Of a stretch of 64,000 nt of DNA, positions 1-7,224 are shown in pieces. The notes beneath the pieces are model-generated. The model was given only the letters and a program-made list of their open reading frames with translations, did not search any database and was not told the DNA's origin. Both the position numbers and the translations under genes were made by a program. This stretch comes from an uncultured Collinsella sp. Lineage in GTDB: Bacteria; Actinomycetota; Coriobacteriia; Coriobacteriales; Coriobacteriaceae. Each line of letters begins with the position of its first letter. Position 1 is the first letter of the stretch. The DNA is taken from the NCBI GenBank assembly GCA_958435945.1, contig CAUBIC010000002.1:62001-126000 (forward strand). The letters are read 5' to 3'.

Positions 1-2
1 TG

Positions 3-986
3 GCTAGCGGCATGCAGATAGTGCTCTCCGTGGCTCAGATGCTCATACCGGTAATCCAGACAGTGCTGTCTGTAGTTGGTTCAATCGTGTCCGTCGTGAT
101 GACGGTGGCAAGCCAGGTGATCTCGGTCGTGGTAAACGCCGCATCCGTCGTAGCCTCGGCCATTGGCCTCGTCATGTCGGTCGTGAGCGGCCTCGTGACT
201 GCGGTTACCACGTTCATCGGCTCGATCGTATCCGTTGTCGGCGGCGGGATAGCTACCGTGGTCGCCGCCGTTTCAGGCGGTGTGAACGCGGTAGTGGCGT
301 TCGTCGGCTCGCTGGTGTCCTCAGCGCTCTCGCTCGTGTCCGGCCTCGTCTCCTCGATCGCCGGGTACTTCTCGACCATGGTGTCTACGATGGCGAACGC
401 GGCGCAGCAGGTGTACGCGGCAGTGACGGGTGCCTTCTCGGCGCTCGTCGGCGCTGTGTCTGGCCATATCGGGAGCCTCATGAACACCATTTCCAGCATC
501 CCCGGCCAGGTAATGGGCTTCTTCGCAGGCGCTGGGTCGTGGCTCGTCGGTTCCGGTCGCGCGTTGATCAACGGCTTCACGCAGGGTATCCAGAACGCAA
601 TCGGCGGCGCCCTTTCCGCCGTGTCCGGCGCCGTCTCGCAGATCCGCTCGTTCTTCCCGTTCTCGCCCGCAAAGCGCGGCCCATTCAGCGGCCACGGTTA
701 TACAACCTACTCGGGCAAGGCGCTCATGGAGGGATGGGCCGAGGGCATCGGCAGCGGCACGGGGGCGGTCAACTCCGCCATCACGTCGGCTCTAGCCTCC
801 GCAAGCTCGCTTATCGGCTCGGGCATCACGGTCGCTCCGTCGGTTGCCGTTGCCGGGGCAGGCGCCGCCGGCACGACCTACAACGTCACGGTCAACGGGG
901 GAAGCTTAAACGCAGACCAGCGGATCATGCAGGCGGTTGACGTTCTGGTCTCCGCAGCCAAGCGGTCCGCAGGGTCGGGAAGGTAG
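3..986 (+). CDS. Phage tail tape measure protein, C-terminal part (5' truncated by window edge)
   Basis: The reading frame is open from the first bases of the window, so the Met at 12 is not the true start and the gene continues upstream. The first ~200 residues visible are a long run of small hydrophobic residues (V, S, A, G, I) in repeated VVGS/VSGLV-like patterns. This suits the membrane-like hydrophobic segment of tape measure proteins, which set tail length and enter the host envelope during DNA ejection. It is followed by a segment with FPFSPAKRGPFSG and a GKALMEGWAEGI-like stretch, which recurs near the C-terminus of siphophage tape measures. The next gene starts 4 nt after the stop, so this is the first visible member of a tail operon. 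The family call rests on composition and this motif. Confidence 0.75.
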   Translation, partial: ASGMQIVLSVAQMLIPVIQTVLSVVGSIVSVVMTVASQVISVVVNAASVVASAIGLVMSVVSGLVTAVTTFIGSIVSVVGGGIATVVAAVSGGVNAVVAFVGSLVSSALSLVSGLVSSIAGYFSTMVSTMANAAQQVYAAVTGAFSALVGAVSGHIGSLMNTISSIPGQVMGFFAGAGSWLVGSGRALINGFTQGIQNAIGGALSAVSGAVSQIRSFFPFSPAKRGPFSGHGYTTYSGKALMEGWAEGIGSGTGAVNSAITSALASASSLIGSGITVAPSVAVAGAGAAGTTYNVTVNGGSLNADQRIMQAVDVLVSAAKRSAGSGR

Positions 987-989
987 CCA

Positions 990-3299
990 ATGGGAACCTA
1001 TACAAGGGAGATTCAGATCGCGGGGCGCAACCGCTGGTATTGCGGCTATATCTCCGTTGACGGCGTGAGCACGGTCAACGACACCACCTCGCGCATAACA
1101 ATCACCGCCGCGCTCGACGACAAGTATGCGGCACAGTACGGCACGCACTACGACGTAATCGTGAACGGCATCACCTACAGGTCGCGCGACGTGCTGCTCA
1201 ACAACTACGGGAATTGGGCCACGCGCGACGCCGTAACCTTCACCGTGGACGTCGGGCGCGGGGCCAGCGGCTGGAACTGCTCCGTGCAGATTCACGTCTA
1301 TGGCAAGACATATAACAACTACTACGGCAGCGCCGGCGGAGACGCCTGGGCAACAGAGTACGCTTGGATTCCCCAGCGCGGATACTCGCAACCGCATCCT
1401 CCCAAGAACCCGAAGCTGGCCCGCGTTTCCGACACATCCCACAAGATTGCGTGGGACGTCGACTACACGGGCATGGACGGCGCGTACCCCTGGGCTGGCG
1501 TGTACGTAGACCGCCGCACCGACGACGGCTCATGGGTGAACATCGCCGACGTCTCGTGGGACGTGACCAACTACACCGACAACTCGACGACCGCAGGCCA
1601 CAAGTACGAGTACCGCCTTTGTGCCCACGGCCCTGGCGGCAACTCCACGCACGTGTCCTGCGGAACCACGTACACAACTCCGTCGGCACCTTCGCGCATC
1701 GATGCCATCAAGGCCGGCGCGTCCAAGGTGACGCTGCGCGTCTACGGGGCGTGGTGGTACGCCAGCGCATGGGATGTTCAGCGATCAGGCGACGACGGGA
1801 AGACGTGGGCGGCGGTCTCGACCACCACCGAGGGCGAAGACCCCGCATGGGTAGACCTGCACGACACCTCCGCGCCTGCCGGCACGATCGTCTACCGCGT
1901 CAGGGCCAAGCGCGGTAGCCTAACGTCTTCGTGGGTCGAATCGAATTCCGTGACCACGATCACGCCGCCTCTCGCACCGAAGGTCACCGCCGACCATGTT
2001 GTGCCAACGGGGTCGGCGGCATCCGTCTCGTGGGTGCCCAACCACCCCGACGGCTCGGCGCAGTCCGCCGCGCAACTTGAGCTCGTCGGCAGCGAGACGA
2101 TAACGAAGTCGTACACGACCGAGAAAAGCGCATCGATCACACTCACGAAGGGAAGTTGGAAAGCTCGCGTTCGCACGAAGGGACTGCACGCCGATTGGGG
2201 CGCTTGGTCTGGCTATGCGGCGATAACGGTCGCCGACTACCCGCAGTGCTGGGTCGCCTCCCCCGCTACCGACGGCATGCTCGTCGATGCGGTGCCGCTC
2301 ACGGTGCAAGTCGCCGCAACCGACGAAACTGGCATCGCGCAGGCAACGCTCACGCTCGCAGAGGTCGGCGGCGCGACGGTCGCCACGGCAGACGTCACGA
2401 ACCTGAAGCCAGTGAGTTTCGGCAGCTACGCCACCATACGCAACGGCATCGACTATCTGCTCATGCTCACGGTCAAGGGCGGCTCCGGCCTGTCCAAGAC
2501 GGCCATGCGCCGCTTCAAGACGCACTGGGCGGAACCGGCCATCCCAGACGTGTCGCTGTCGTACGACGATGCGCTGGCGTGTCACGTGAAGGTGCGCAAC
2601 GGCCTCTCGTCATACGAGATCGAGCAGACCACGCTCGTAGGCCCCATGACGGTCGACGAGGTGAGCAATGAGCTTTCCATGCTAGGCACGATCACAGTCG
2701 ATGGTGACGCGCTGGTGCTCGGCAACGCCTCCCGCTGCTCCGCCTTCACGGTGGAGCGCGTGGCGTACGGCGGCGATGCCGTCATAGCATCCGGCGTGCT
2801 TGACTCCCAAGAGACGATCGACCGCGTGCCGCCGCTAAACACCGACTACGAGTACAAGGTCACCGGGTACGCCGACAACGGCACCTCGTCGCAGACCGTG
2901 ACCGATGCCAACGTGTTCGCGCACGGGATGGCGCTTAACTTCGGCCAGGATGCATCGACCGTGCTCGTGCTCGACTACAACGGCGACTACTCGACAAGCT
3001 CTCAGCGATCCGTGGAGACATACCACTTCGCCGATGGCGGCGAGAACGGCGACCTGCCCATTTCGTACATGCTCGACGAGCTGAACAAAAAGACCTCGCT
3101 CTCATGGGAGATGAAGCGCGACGGCCACGACAGGTACATACGGATTATGGACGAGCAGTGGAGGGGATGGTGGCGCGGACATGCGGGCGAACGCGCATAC
3201 GGCCCCATGGACTTCGACATGTCTGTGAAGGGTGCAGGCATCTGGAAGGGTTCGGCCAACGTCACGCACAACGTCTTCGAGGAGCCGATAAATGGCTGA
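990..3299 (+). CDS. Phage tail protein with fibronectin type III-like domains
   Basis: This 769-aa protein follows the tape measure, where siphophages encode distal tail and tail-tip proteins. From about residue 140 there are successive ~90-residue modules with the FN3 pattern: a proline-led linker (PPKNPKL, TPSAPSRI, TPPLAPKV), a conserved W and a YEYRL/YEYKV strand. Such modules decorate exposed parts of phage tails and may bind carbohydrate or the cell surface. There is no signal peptide or membrane segment. The stop overlaps the next start by 8 nt, indicating translational coupling. The exact tail position (distal tail versus adaptor) cannot be told from the sequence. Confidence 0.7.
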   Translation: MGTYTREIQIAGRNRWYCGYISVDGVSTVNDTTSRITITAALDDKYAAQYGTHYDVIVNGITYRSRDVLLNNYGNWATRDAVTFTVDVGRGASGWNCSVQIHVYGKTYNNYYGSAGGDAWATEYAWIPQRGYSQPHPPKNPKLARVSDTSHKIAWDVDYTGMDGAYPWAGVYVDRRTDDGSWVNIADVSWDVTNYTDNSTTAGHKYEYRLCAHGPGGNSTHVSCGTTYTTPSAPSRIDAIKAGASKVTLRVYGAWWYASAWDVQRSGDDGKTWAAVSTTTEGEDPAWVDLHDTSAPAGTIVYRVRAKRGSLTSSWVESNSVTTITPPLAPKVTADHVVPTGSAASVSWVPNHPDGSAQSAAQLELVGSETITKSYTTEKSASITLTKGSWKARVRTKGLHADWGAWSGYAAITVADYPQCWVASPATDGMLVDAVPLTVQVAATDETGIAQATLTLAEVGGATVATADVTNLKPVSFGSYATIRNGIDYLLMLTVKGGSGLSKTAMRRFKTHWAEPAIPDVSLSYDDALACHVKVRNGLSSYEIEQTTLVGPMTVDEVSNELSMLGTITVDGDALVLGNASRCSAFTVERVAYGGDAVIASGVLDSQETIDRVPPLNTDYEYKVTGYADNGTSSQTVTDANVFAHGMALNFGQDASTVLVLDYNGDYSTSSQRSVETYHFADGGENGDLPISYMLDELNKKTSLSWEMKRDGHDRYIRIMDEQWRGWWRGHAGERAYGPMDFDMSVKGAGIWKGSANVTHNVFEEPING

Positions 3300-4377
3300 T
3301 TGGGAAAAACCGTTCCTCACCTCGTTCCGCTTCATGCGCGTAGACCGCGCAAGCGGCAACGAGGTCGAGAGAATCACGAACATAAAGAACGGCGGGTGCA
3401 TTGAGCGCAACCAGGACAAGGACTACACCACAGGGCAGGTCGATTACTCCGGGGCGCTCGATATCGGGGCAGATCTGCTGCGGGTGTACCTCGATGCCGA
3501 CTTCGGTGGCGCGTCAGTCAGTGAGGCGCTGGGGACTTTCGTTGTCTCAGCGCCGAAAAGGACCAGGCGCGGCGTCAACTCAACCGGCACGGCAGGCCTG
3601 TCGGGCAGGCTGTCGGAGGTTGCGGAGGACGAATTCGATGCCCCATTCACGGTGGCGGCTGGAACCGTGGTTGTCCCCTACGTCGTAAAGCTACTCAAGG
3701 CGGCTGGCTTCGCTGACGTGATCGCCGACGGCTCCGACTACAAGCTGGCGCAGGATTGGACGCTCGGAATCGATTCGGGCGACATGAGACTGTCGAAGCG
3801 CCTGGCGGCGTGCAACGCGCTGCTCGACGTGGCGGGCTTCCGCGCCGTCGACGAGGACGCCTACGGAAGGCCCGTACTTCGCAGATATAGGGAGCCGCAG
3901 GACAGGCCCGTTTCCATGACCCTTCGAGAGGGCTCTGGCGCACGCTTCATCAACGAGGTAGTCGACGAGCTTGACCGCTCGGGCGTCGCCAACGTGGTGC
4001 ACTGCGACTACGAAACGCAGGACGCCTTCTACCGTGGCACGGCCATCGACTCAGACCCGAGCAGCCCTTACTCCACGGTTTCGCGCGGTTGGCGCAAGAC
4101 GGCCACGTACAGCTACAGCGACCTGCCCGATGGGTCTACCGATGCCGAGAGACAGAGGAACGCCGATGCCAAGGCTAACGAGATGCTGCGAACACAGCAG
4201 AGCGCTATCCGTAGAGTCACGGTCAAGCGGACGTACGCGCCTATCGCGTGCGGCGATGCCGTGATGGTCGATTGGGCAAGCGCCGGCATCAGCGGCAAGT
4301 TCGCGGTGAGGACTGCGACTCTCACGCTCGTGGGAGGATGCCCAATCGAGATGGAGGTGAAGAGGTATGAGCGATGA
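3292..4377 (+). CDS. Phage tail/baseplate protein (DUF5048-like)
   Basis: A 361-aa protein that starts inside the end of the FN3 tail gene and itself overlaps the next gene by 11 nt, as in a tightly coupled tail module. The N-terminus (DWEKPFLTSFRFMRVDR, then GGCIERNQDKDYTTGQVDYSG) resembles the DUF5048-type proteins found beside tail-tip genes in phages of gut Gram-positive bacteria. The rest is mixed alpha/beta with no membrane segment. It is probably a structural hub or tail-associated protein. The family name is recalled from the N-terminal pattern. Confidence 0.55.
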   Translation: MADWEKPFLTSFRFMRVDRASGNEVERITNIKNGGCIERNQDKDYTTGQVDYSGALDIGADLLRVYLDADFGGASVSEALGTFVVSAPKRTRRGVNSTGTAGLSGRLSEVAEDEFDAPFTVAAGTVVVPYVVKLLKAAGFADVIADGSDYKLAQDWTLGIDSGDMRLSKRLAACNALLDVAGFRAVDEDAYGRPVLRRYREPQDRPVSMTLREGSGARFINEVVDELDRSGVANVVHCDYETQDAFYRGTAIDSDPSSPYSTVSRGWRKTATYSYSDLPDGSTDAERQRNADAKANEMLRTQQSAIRRVTVKRTYAPIACGDAVMVDWASAGISGKFAVRTATLTLVGGCPIEMEVKRYER

Positions 4378-4624
4378 ACTCATGTCGGCCATGCGCCGAT
4401 ACGGCGCCGCGATGGCCGATGCGACCGCCAACGACCCTCCCGGCCAGCAGGCGTGCTACGGAACGGTGAATTCCGTATCCGGAGCCACCATGGCCGTATC
4501 GGTGAAGGGGGCATCCCTGAAGCTCCCGTACACCACCTCATGCTCGGGAGCCAAGGCAGGCGACCGATGCATCATTCAGGCAATCGGCCCGCACGCCATC
4601 GTGATCGGCGTGCTAGCTAAGTAA
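4367..4624 (+). CDS. Small phage tail-module protein, unknown function
   Basis: An 85-aa protein whose ATG lies inside the preceding gene. After a short helical N-terminus it becomes strand-rich (YGTVNSVSGATMAVSVKG, GDRCIIQAIGPHAIVIGVL), which looks like a small beta-barrel or OB-like domain. Proteins of this shape (DUF2577-like or baseplate spike OB folds) occur at this place in tail operons. No motif gives a specific function. It sits between the DUF5048-like protein and the coiled-coil stalk, so a role in baseplate assembly is inferred. Confidence 0.6.
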   Translation: MSDELMSAMRRYGAAMADATANDPPGQQACYGTVNSVSGATMAVSVKGASLKLPYTTSCSGAKAGDRCIIQAIGPHAIVIGVLAK

Positions 4625-4634
4625 AGGAGGTGCG

Positions 4635-5360
4635 ATGGCAGATACCAACAAAGGCGCGGCGCTGCTGCTCAACGATGCGGGCAACATCGACCGCGCCAGA
4701 ACCACCGACGGCTCGATCTTCCGCATCGAGTCGACGCTATCGATGGAGGCCGCCGAAGAGGCCAAGACGGCAGCGGCGAACTGCAACACCGCGACTGAAA
4801 GCGCCGAAGCGGCAGAGAAGACGCGCGTGTCCAACGAGAACGCTCGGAAAACGGCTGAGACCGAGCGCGGCAACAACGAGACAACCCGCAAGAACAACGA
4901 GACGTCGCGCAAGAACGCCGAGACAACACGTCAAGACAACGAAACTGCGCGAAAGAATGCCGAAACCACGCGCCAGAACAACGAGACGAGCCGATCGAAC
5001 GCCGAGATCGAACGCAAAAAGGCCGAAAGCCAGCGCCATGACGAGCATATCGCCGACCAACAGGCATCGAGCAACGCGACCTCTGCGGCGAACGGCGCGG
5101 CTTCGCGTGCGGACGCAGCGGCGAACCAGGCGTTGCAGATCGCCAACTCCGTGGCGCAAGGCAGCGCAGGAAGCTCGGACGTCGCGGAGCTGCGTGCCCA
5201 GAACGCGAAGCTCGCAACGCTTTTGGCGAACTCGACAGGTCAGTTCATATACATGGGCGGAACAGTCTACTGCCCGGCTTCAAAGGCATCGGCGAGCGGG
5301 GTGACCGTAACGTTCGGCTCAACATGCTCCGCAAGCGGCAACACCATCACATTGATTTAA
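4635..5360 (+). CDS. Coiled-coil tail stalk protein with heptad repeats
   Basis: A 241-aa protein with a strong AAAGGAGG ribosome binding site. Residues ~35-135 are a highly charged helix with a strict 7-residue repeat of the form (N/A)-(N/A)-E-T-x-R-(K/Q): NNETTRK, NNETSRK, NAETTRQ, DNETARK, NAETTRQ, NNETSRS. This is a long, polar, probably trimeric coiled coil, like the shaft of a tail fibre. An Ala/Ser/Asn-rich helix follows, then a short C-terminal strand region (GGTVYCPASKAS, VTVTFGSTCSASG) that may be a small tip or docking domain. It lies immediately before the DGR variable protein, so it may carry or anchor that protein on the tail. Confidence 0.65.
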   Translation: MADTNKGAALLLNDAGNIDRARTTDGSIFRIESTLSMEAAEEAKTAAANCNTATESAEAAEKTRVSNENARKTAETERGNNETTRKNNETSRKNAETTRQDNETARKNAETTRQNNETSRSNAEIERKKAESQRHDEHIADQQASSNATSAANGAASRADAAANQALQIANSVAQGSAGSSDVAELRAQNAKLATLLANSTGQFIYMGGTVYCPASKASASGVTVTFGSTCSASGNTITLI

Positions 5361-5372
5361 GAAGGAAACGAA

Positions 5373-6284
5373 ATGGCTCAAGCTAAGATCCTCACAGTGG
5401 GCGGCACCAACTACGAGATGATAGACGACACCGCCCGCACCAACGCCACCACGGCGCTCAACAACGCCGAGTACAACCGACAGGGCCTGATCGGCAAGTA
5501 CCCGGGTCAGTCGCTCGCAACGCTTCTCGCGGGCGAGGTCTCCGGCTCCGCCACCATCTACGACGCGCTGCACAAGCGCGTGCAGGCCGCGAACTTCAGC
5601 GGCATGCGCGTGGGCGACTACATCGACGTGCCGCTCGTGAGCGCGTCAAACGTGGCGGCCCAGCAGTCCGTGCGCTTCCTGCTTGCGCACTTCGACCCGT
5701 ACTACCAGTGCGGCGACAGCGCCAAGGGCCACCACATCGCGTTCATCGCGTCCGCGCCCGTCGCCGTGGCCAAGACCGTCACCGGCGTGGCCAACGACAG
5801 CTACCTGATGTGGAACACTGCGAACACCAACCAGGGCACCGCAGACGTGAAGAACCCGTACCTGAACAGCAACCTCAAGGCGTGGGAGAAGCTGTTCGAG
5901 GCGTGCCTGCCCGAGGGGCTGACCAAGTACCTGCTCACCCAGCGCGTGCTGCTTGAGGAGCGTTACAGCGCGAGCGGCGCGCTCAGCGACTCCAACAGCT
6001 GGAGCTGGCAGGACATCGGCAAGGTGTGGTCGCCCTCCGAGATGGAGGTATACGGCTGCCCAGTGTGGGGCACCAAGGGCTACAGCGTGGGCTTCGACTG
6101 CCAGTTCGACCTGTTCCGCGATACCGCGCACCGCTTGAACGGAACTCGGTGCACTTGGTGGCTGCGTTCCGTCATGGGTGGCTCCTCGTCCTACGTGTGC
6201 TGCGTCAGCTACAGCGGCGTTGCCCACTACCATTCGGCGGCGTCCACCTGGGTTCGCCCCCGCCCCGGCTTCCTCGTCGGCTAG
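5373..6284 (+). CDS. DGR variable protein (C-type-lectin-like C-terminal domain), probable tail receptor-binding tip
   Basis: A 303-aa protein with ribosome binding site AAGGAAAC. The C-terminus has the arrangement seen in DGR targets and DUF6273-like domains: WWLRSVMGG, a variable loop, then a W-V-R-P-R-P-G end (residues ~262-300). The last 128 coding bases are the variable repeat. Compared with the template copy, residues 260, 261, 274, 277, 279, 280, 281, 283, 285, 287, 290 and 291 differ, and one further change at codon 299 is silent. In known DGRs these residues line the exposed face of a C-type-lectin fold and bind diverse ligands. Position after a coiled-coil stalk in a tail operon suggests a receptor-binding protein. 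There is no signal peptide, as expected for a virion protein. Confidence 0.88.
   Translation: MAQAKILTVGGTNYEMIDDTARTNATTALNNAEYNRQGLIGKYPGQSLATLLAGEVSGSATIYDALHKRVQAANFSGMRVGDYIDVPLVSASNVAAQQSVRFLLAHFDPYYQCGDSAKGHHIAFIASAPVAVAKTVTGVANDSYLMWNTANTNQGTADVKNPYLNSNLKAWEKLFEACLPEGLTKYLLTQRVLLEERYSASGALSDSNSWSWQDIGKVWSPSEMEVYGCPVWGTKGYSVGFDCQFDLFRDTAHRLNGTRCTWWLRSVMGGSSSYVCCVSYSGVAHYHSAASTWVRPRPGFLVG
6146..6273 (+). repeat. DGR variable repeat (VR)
   Basis: 128-nt copy of the template at 6885-7012 (offset 739). All 15 mismatches fall where the template has A (VR positions 6151, 6154, 6192, 6202, 6208, 6210, 6214, 6219, 6220, 6225, 6231, 6240, 6243, 6244, 6269). No mismatch occurs at any of the 104 non-A positions. 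The GC-rich 3' part (6247-6268) is identical and is the likely initiation-of-mutagenic-homology segment. It ends 9 nt before the stop codon. Confidence 0.95.
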
Positions 6285-6312
6285 CCAGCCGAGTGCTCTA
6301 TACTTCTCTTTC

Positions 6313-6339
6313 GATGCGACCGCCTTGCGCGGTCGCATC
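6313..6339 (+). other. Hairpin downstream of VR (candidate DGR target-recognition hairpin)
   Basis: A perfect 11-bp stem (GATGCGACCGC / GCGGTCGCATC) with a 5-nt loop begins 40 nt after the VR. In the Bordetella phage DGR a DNA hairpin just 3' of the VR is needed for efficient retrohoming. This one has similar placement, but it could also be part of the adjoining transcription terminator region. Confidence 0.5.
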
Positions 6340-6342
6340 CCT

Positions 6343-6366
6343 GCCCGCGCAGCGGGCCGTTTTTTT
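6343..6366 (+). terminator. Rho-independent terminator after the variable protein
   Basis: 6-bp GC stem (GCCCGC / GCGGGC) with a 3-nt loop, followed 2 nt later by seven Ts. It would separate most tail transcription from avd, which has its own ribosome binding site. Confidence 0.7.
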
Positions 6367-6389
6367 CGCCACTATTTCCGGGAGGTGCC

Positions 6390-6860
6390 ATGAGCGGCGT
6401 CTACCAGCGAAACCGCGAGGTGTCCGAGTACAAGTTCTTCACGCAGGCCATCGCCATCCGCGTGGAGGTCAACAAGCTCATGGCCTCCTCGTCGGTCGTG
6501 CCGAAAGCCTACAGGCTGCTGAACGCAGTCCCCACGGTGGAGACCGCGCGCAGCATCGTATACAACGTCAACCGCGCCGACTGCTTCTACCCCAACAGTT
6601 CGTTCAACGCACTTGAGCGCAAGCGTTACCTGACGCTGGCGATAGCCGACTGCGAGCAGCTGATGCTCGACACGCAATGCCTCATGGACATCGGCCTGCC
6701 CGTGAACGCCAACCGCTTCGAGGCGCTGGCGGGCATGGTCGAGGAGGAGATCAAACTGCTCAAGGGCGCGCGCAAGAACGTACGCGTCACCGGCAAGAAG
6801 ACGACCGACGAGCGCATAGCCGAGGCCGAGGCCGAGCTAGAGCGCCTGCGTTCGTTATAA
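6390..6860 (+). CDS. avd: DGR accessory variability determinant (Avd-like four-helix protein)
   Basis: A 156-aa, almost wholly helical basic protein with a strong GGGAGGTGCC ribosome binding site. Avd proteins are ~120-150-aa four-helix bundles that form a pentameric barrel, bind the DGR reverse transcriptase and template RNA, and are required for mutagenic retrohoming. Four amphipathic helices can be placed roughly at residues 12-35, 48-62, 70-95 and 102-125, followed by a charged tail ending in a short coiled coil (DERIAEAEAELERLRSL). Its location between the variable protein and the template repeat is the usual DGR order. Identification rests mainly on length, helical pattern and context. 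Confidence 0.85.
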   Translation: MSGVYQRNREVSEYKFFTQAIAIRVEVNKLMASSSVVPKAYRLLNAVPTVETARSIVYNVNRADCFYPNSSFNALERKRYLTLAIADCEQLMLDTQCLMDIGLPVNANRFEALAGMVEEEIKLLKGARKNVRVTGKKTTDERIAEAEAELERLRSL

Positions 6861-6884
6861 TGGGCGGCGGTCCCGCCTTGTATA

Positions 6885-7012
6885 TCGGTACAATTGGTGG
6901 CTGCGTTCCGTCATGGGTGGCTCCTCGTCCAACGTGTGCTACGTCAACAACAACGGCAATGCCAACTACAATTCGGCGACGAACACCTGGGTTCGCCCCC
7001 GCCCCGGATTCC
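6885..7012 (+). repeat. DGR template repeat (TR)
   Basis: 128-nt template between avd and the reverse transcriptase, containing 24 adenines, of which 15 are changed in the VR. Read in the VR frame it is rich in AAC/AAT codons, the hallmark of DGR templates, because mutating the two As of AAY can give 15 amino acids but no stop. The flanking RNA from about 6861 to 7215 is the likely non-coding template RNA that is reverse transcribed with A-specific errors. Confidence 0.95.
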
Positions 7013-7224
7013 CTTACTGCCAGACCGAGTAGGCCAGCGGGCCGAAAGCAGAGCGCGGAGAGGAAGGAAGGCGCGACCATCGGGCGCGAGCCCGTAAATA
7101 CGCACCCCGCGAGGGTGGCCGGACGCTGCTTGCATGGCGCGGCGCTCCGTGGCTTCGCCGCGTTTCATGGCCATACCTCAAGCGGCTGTCAGAGCCACAT
7201 TGCAAGCCGTGCGGGGTGCCTTCT

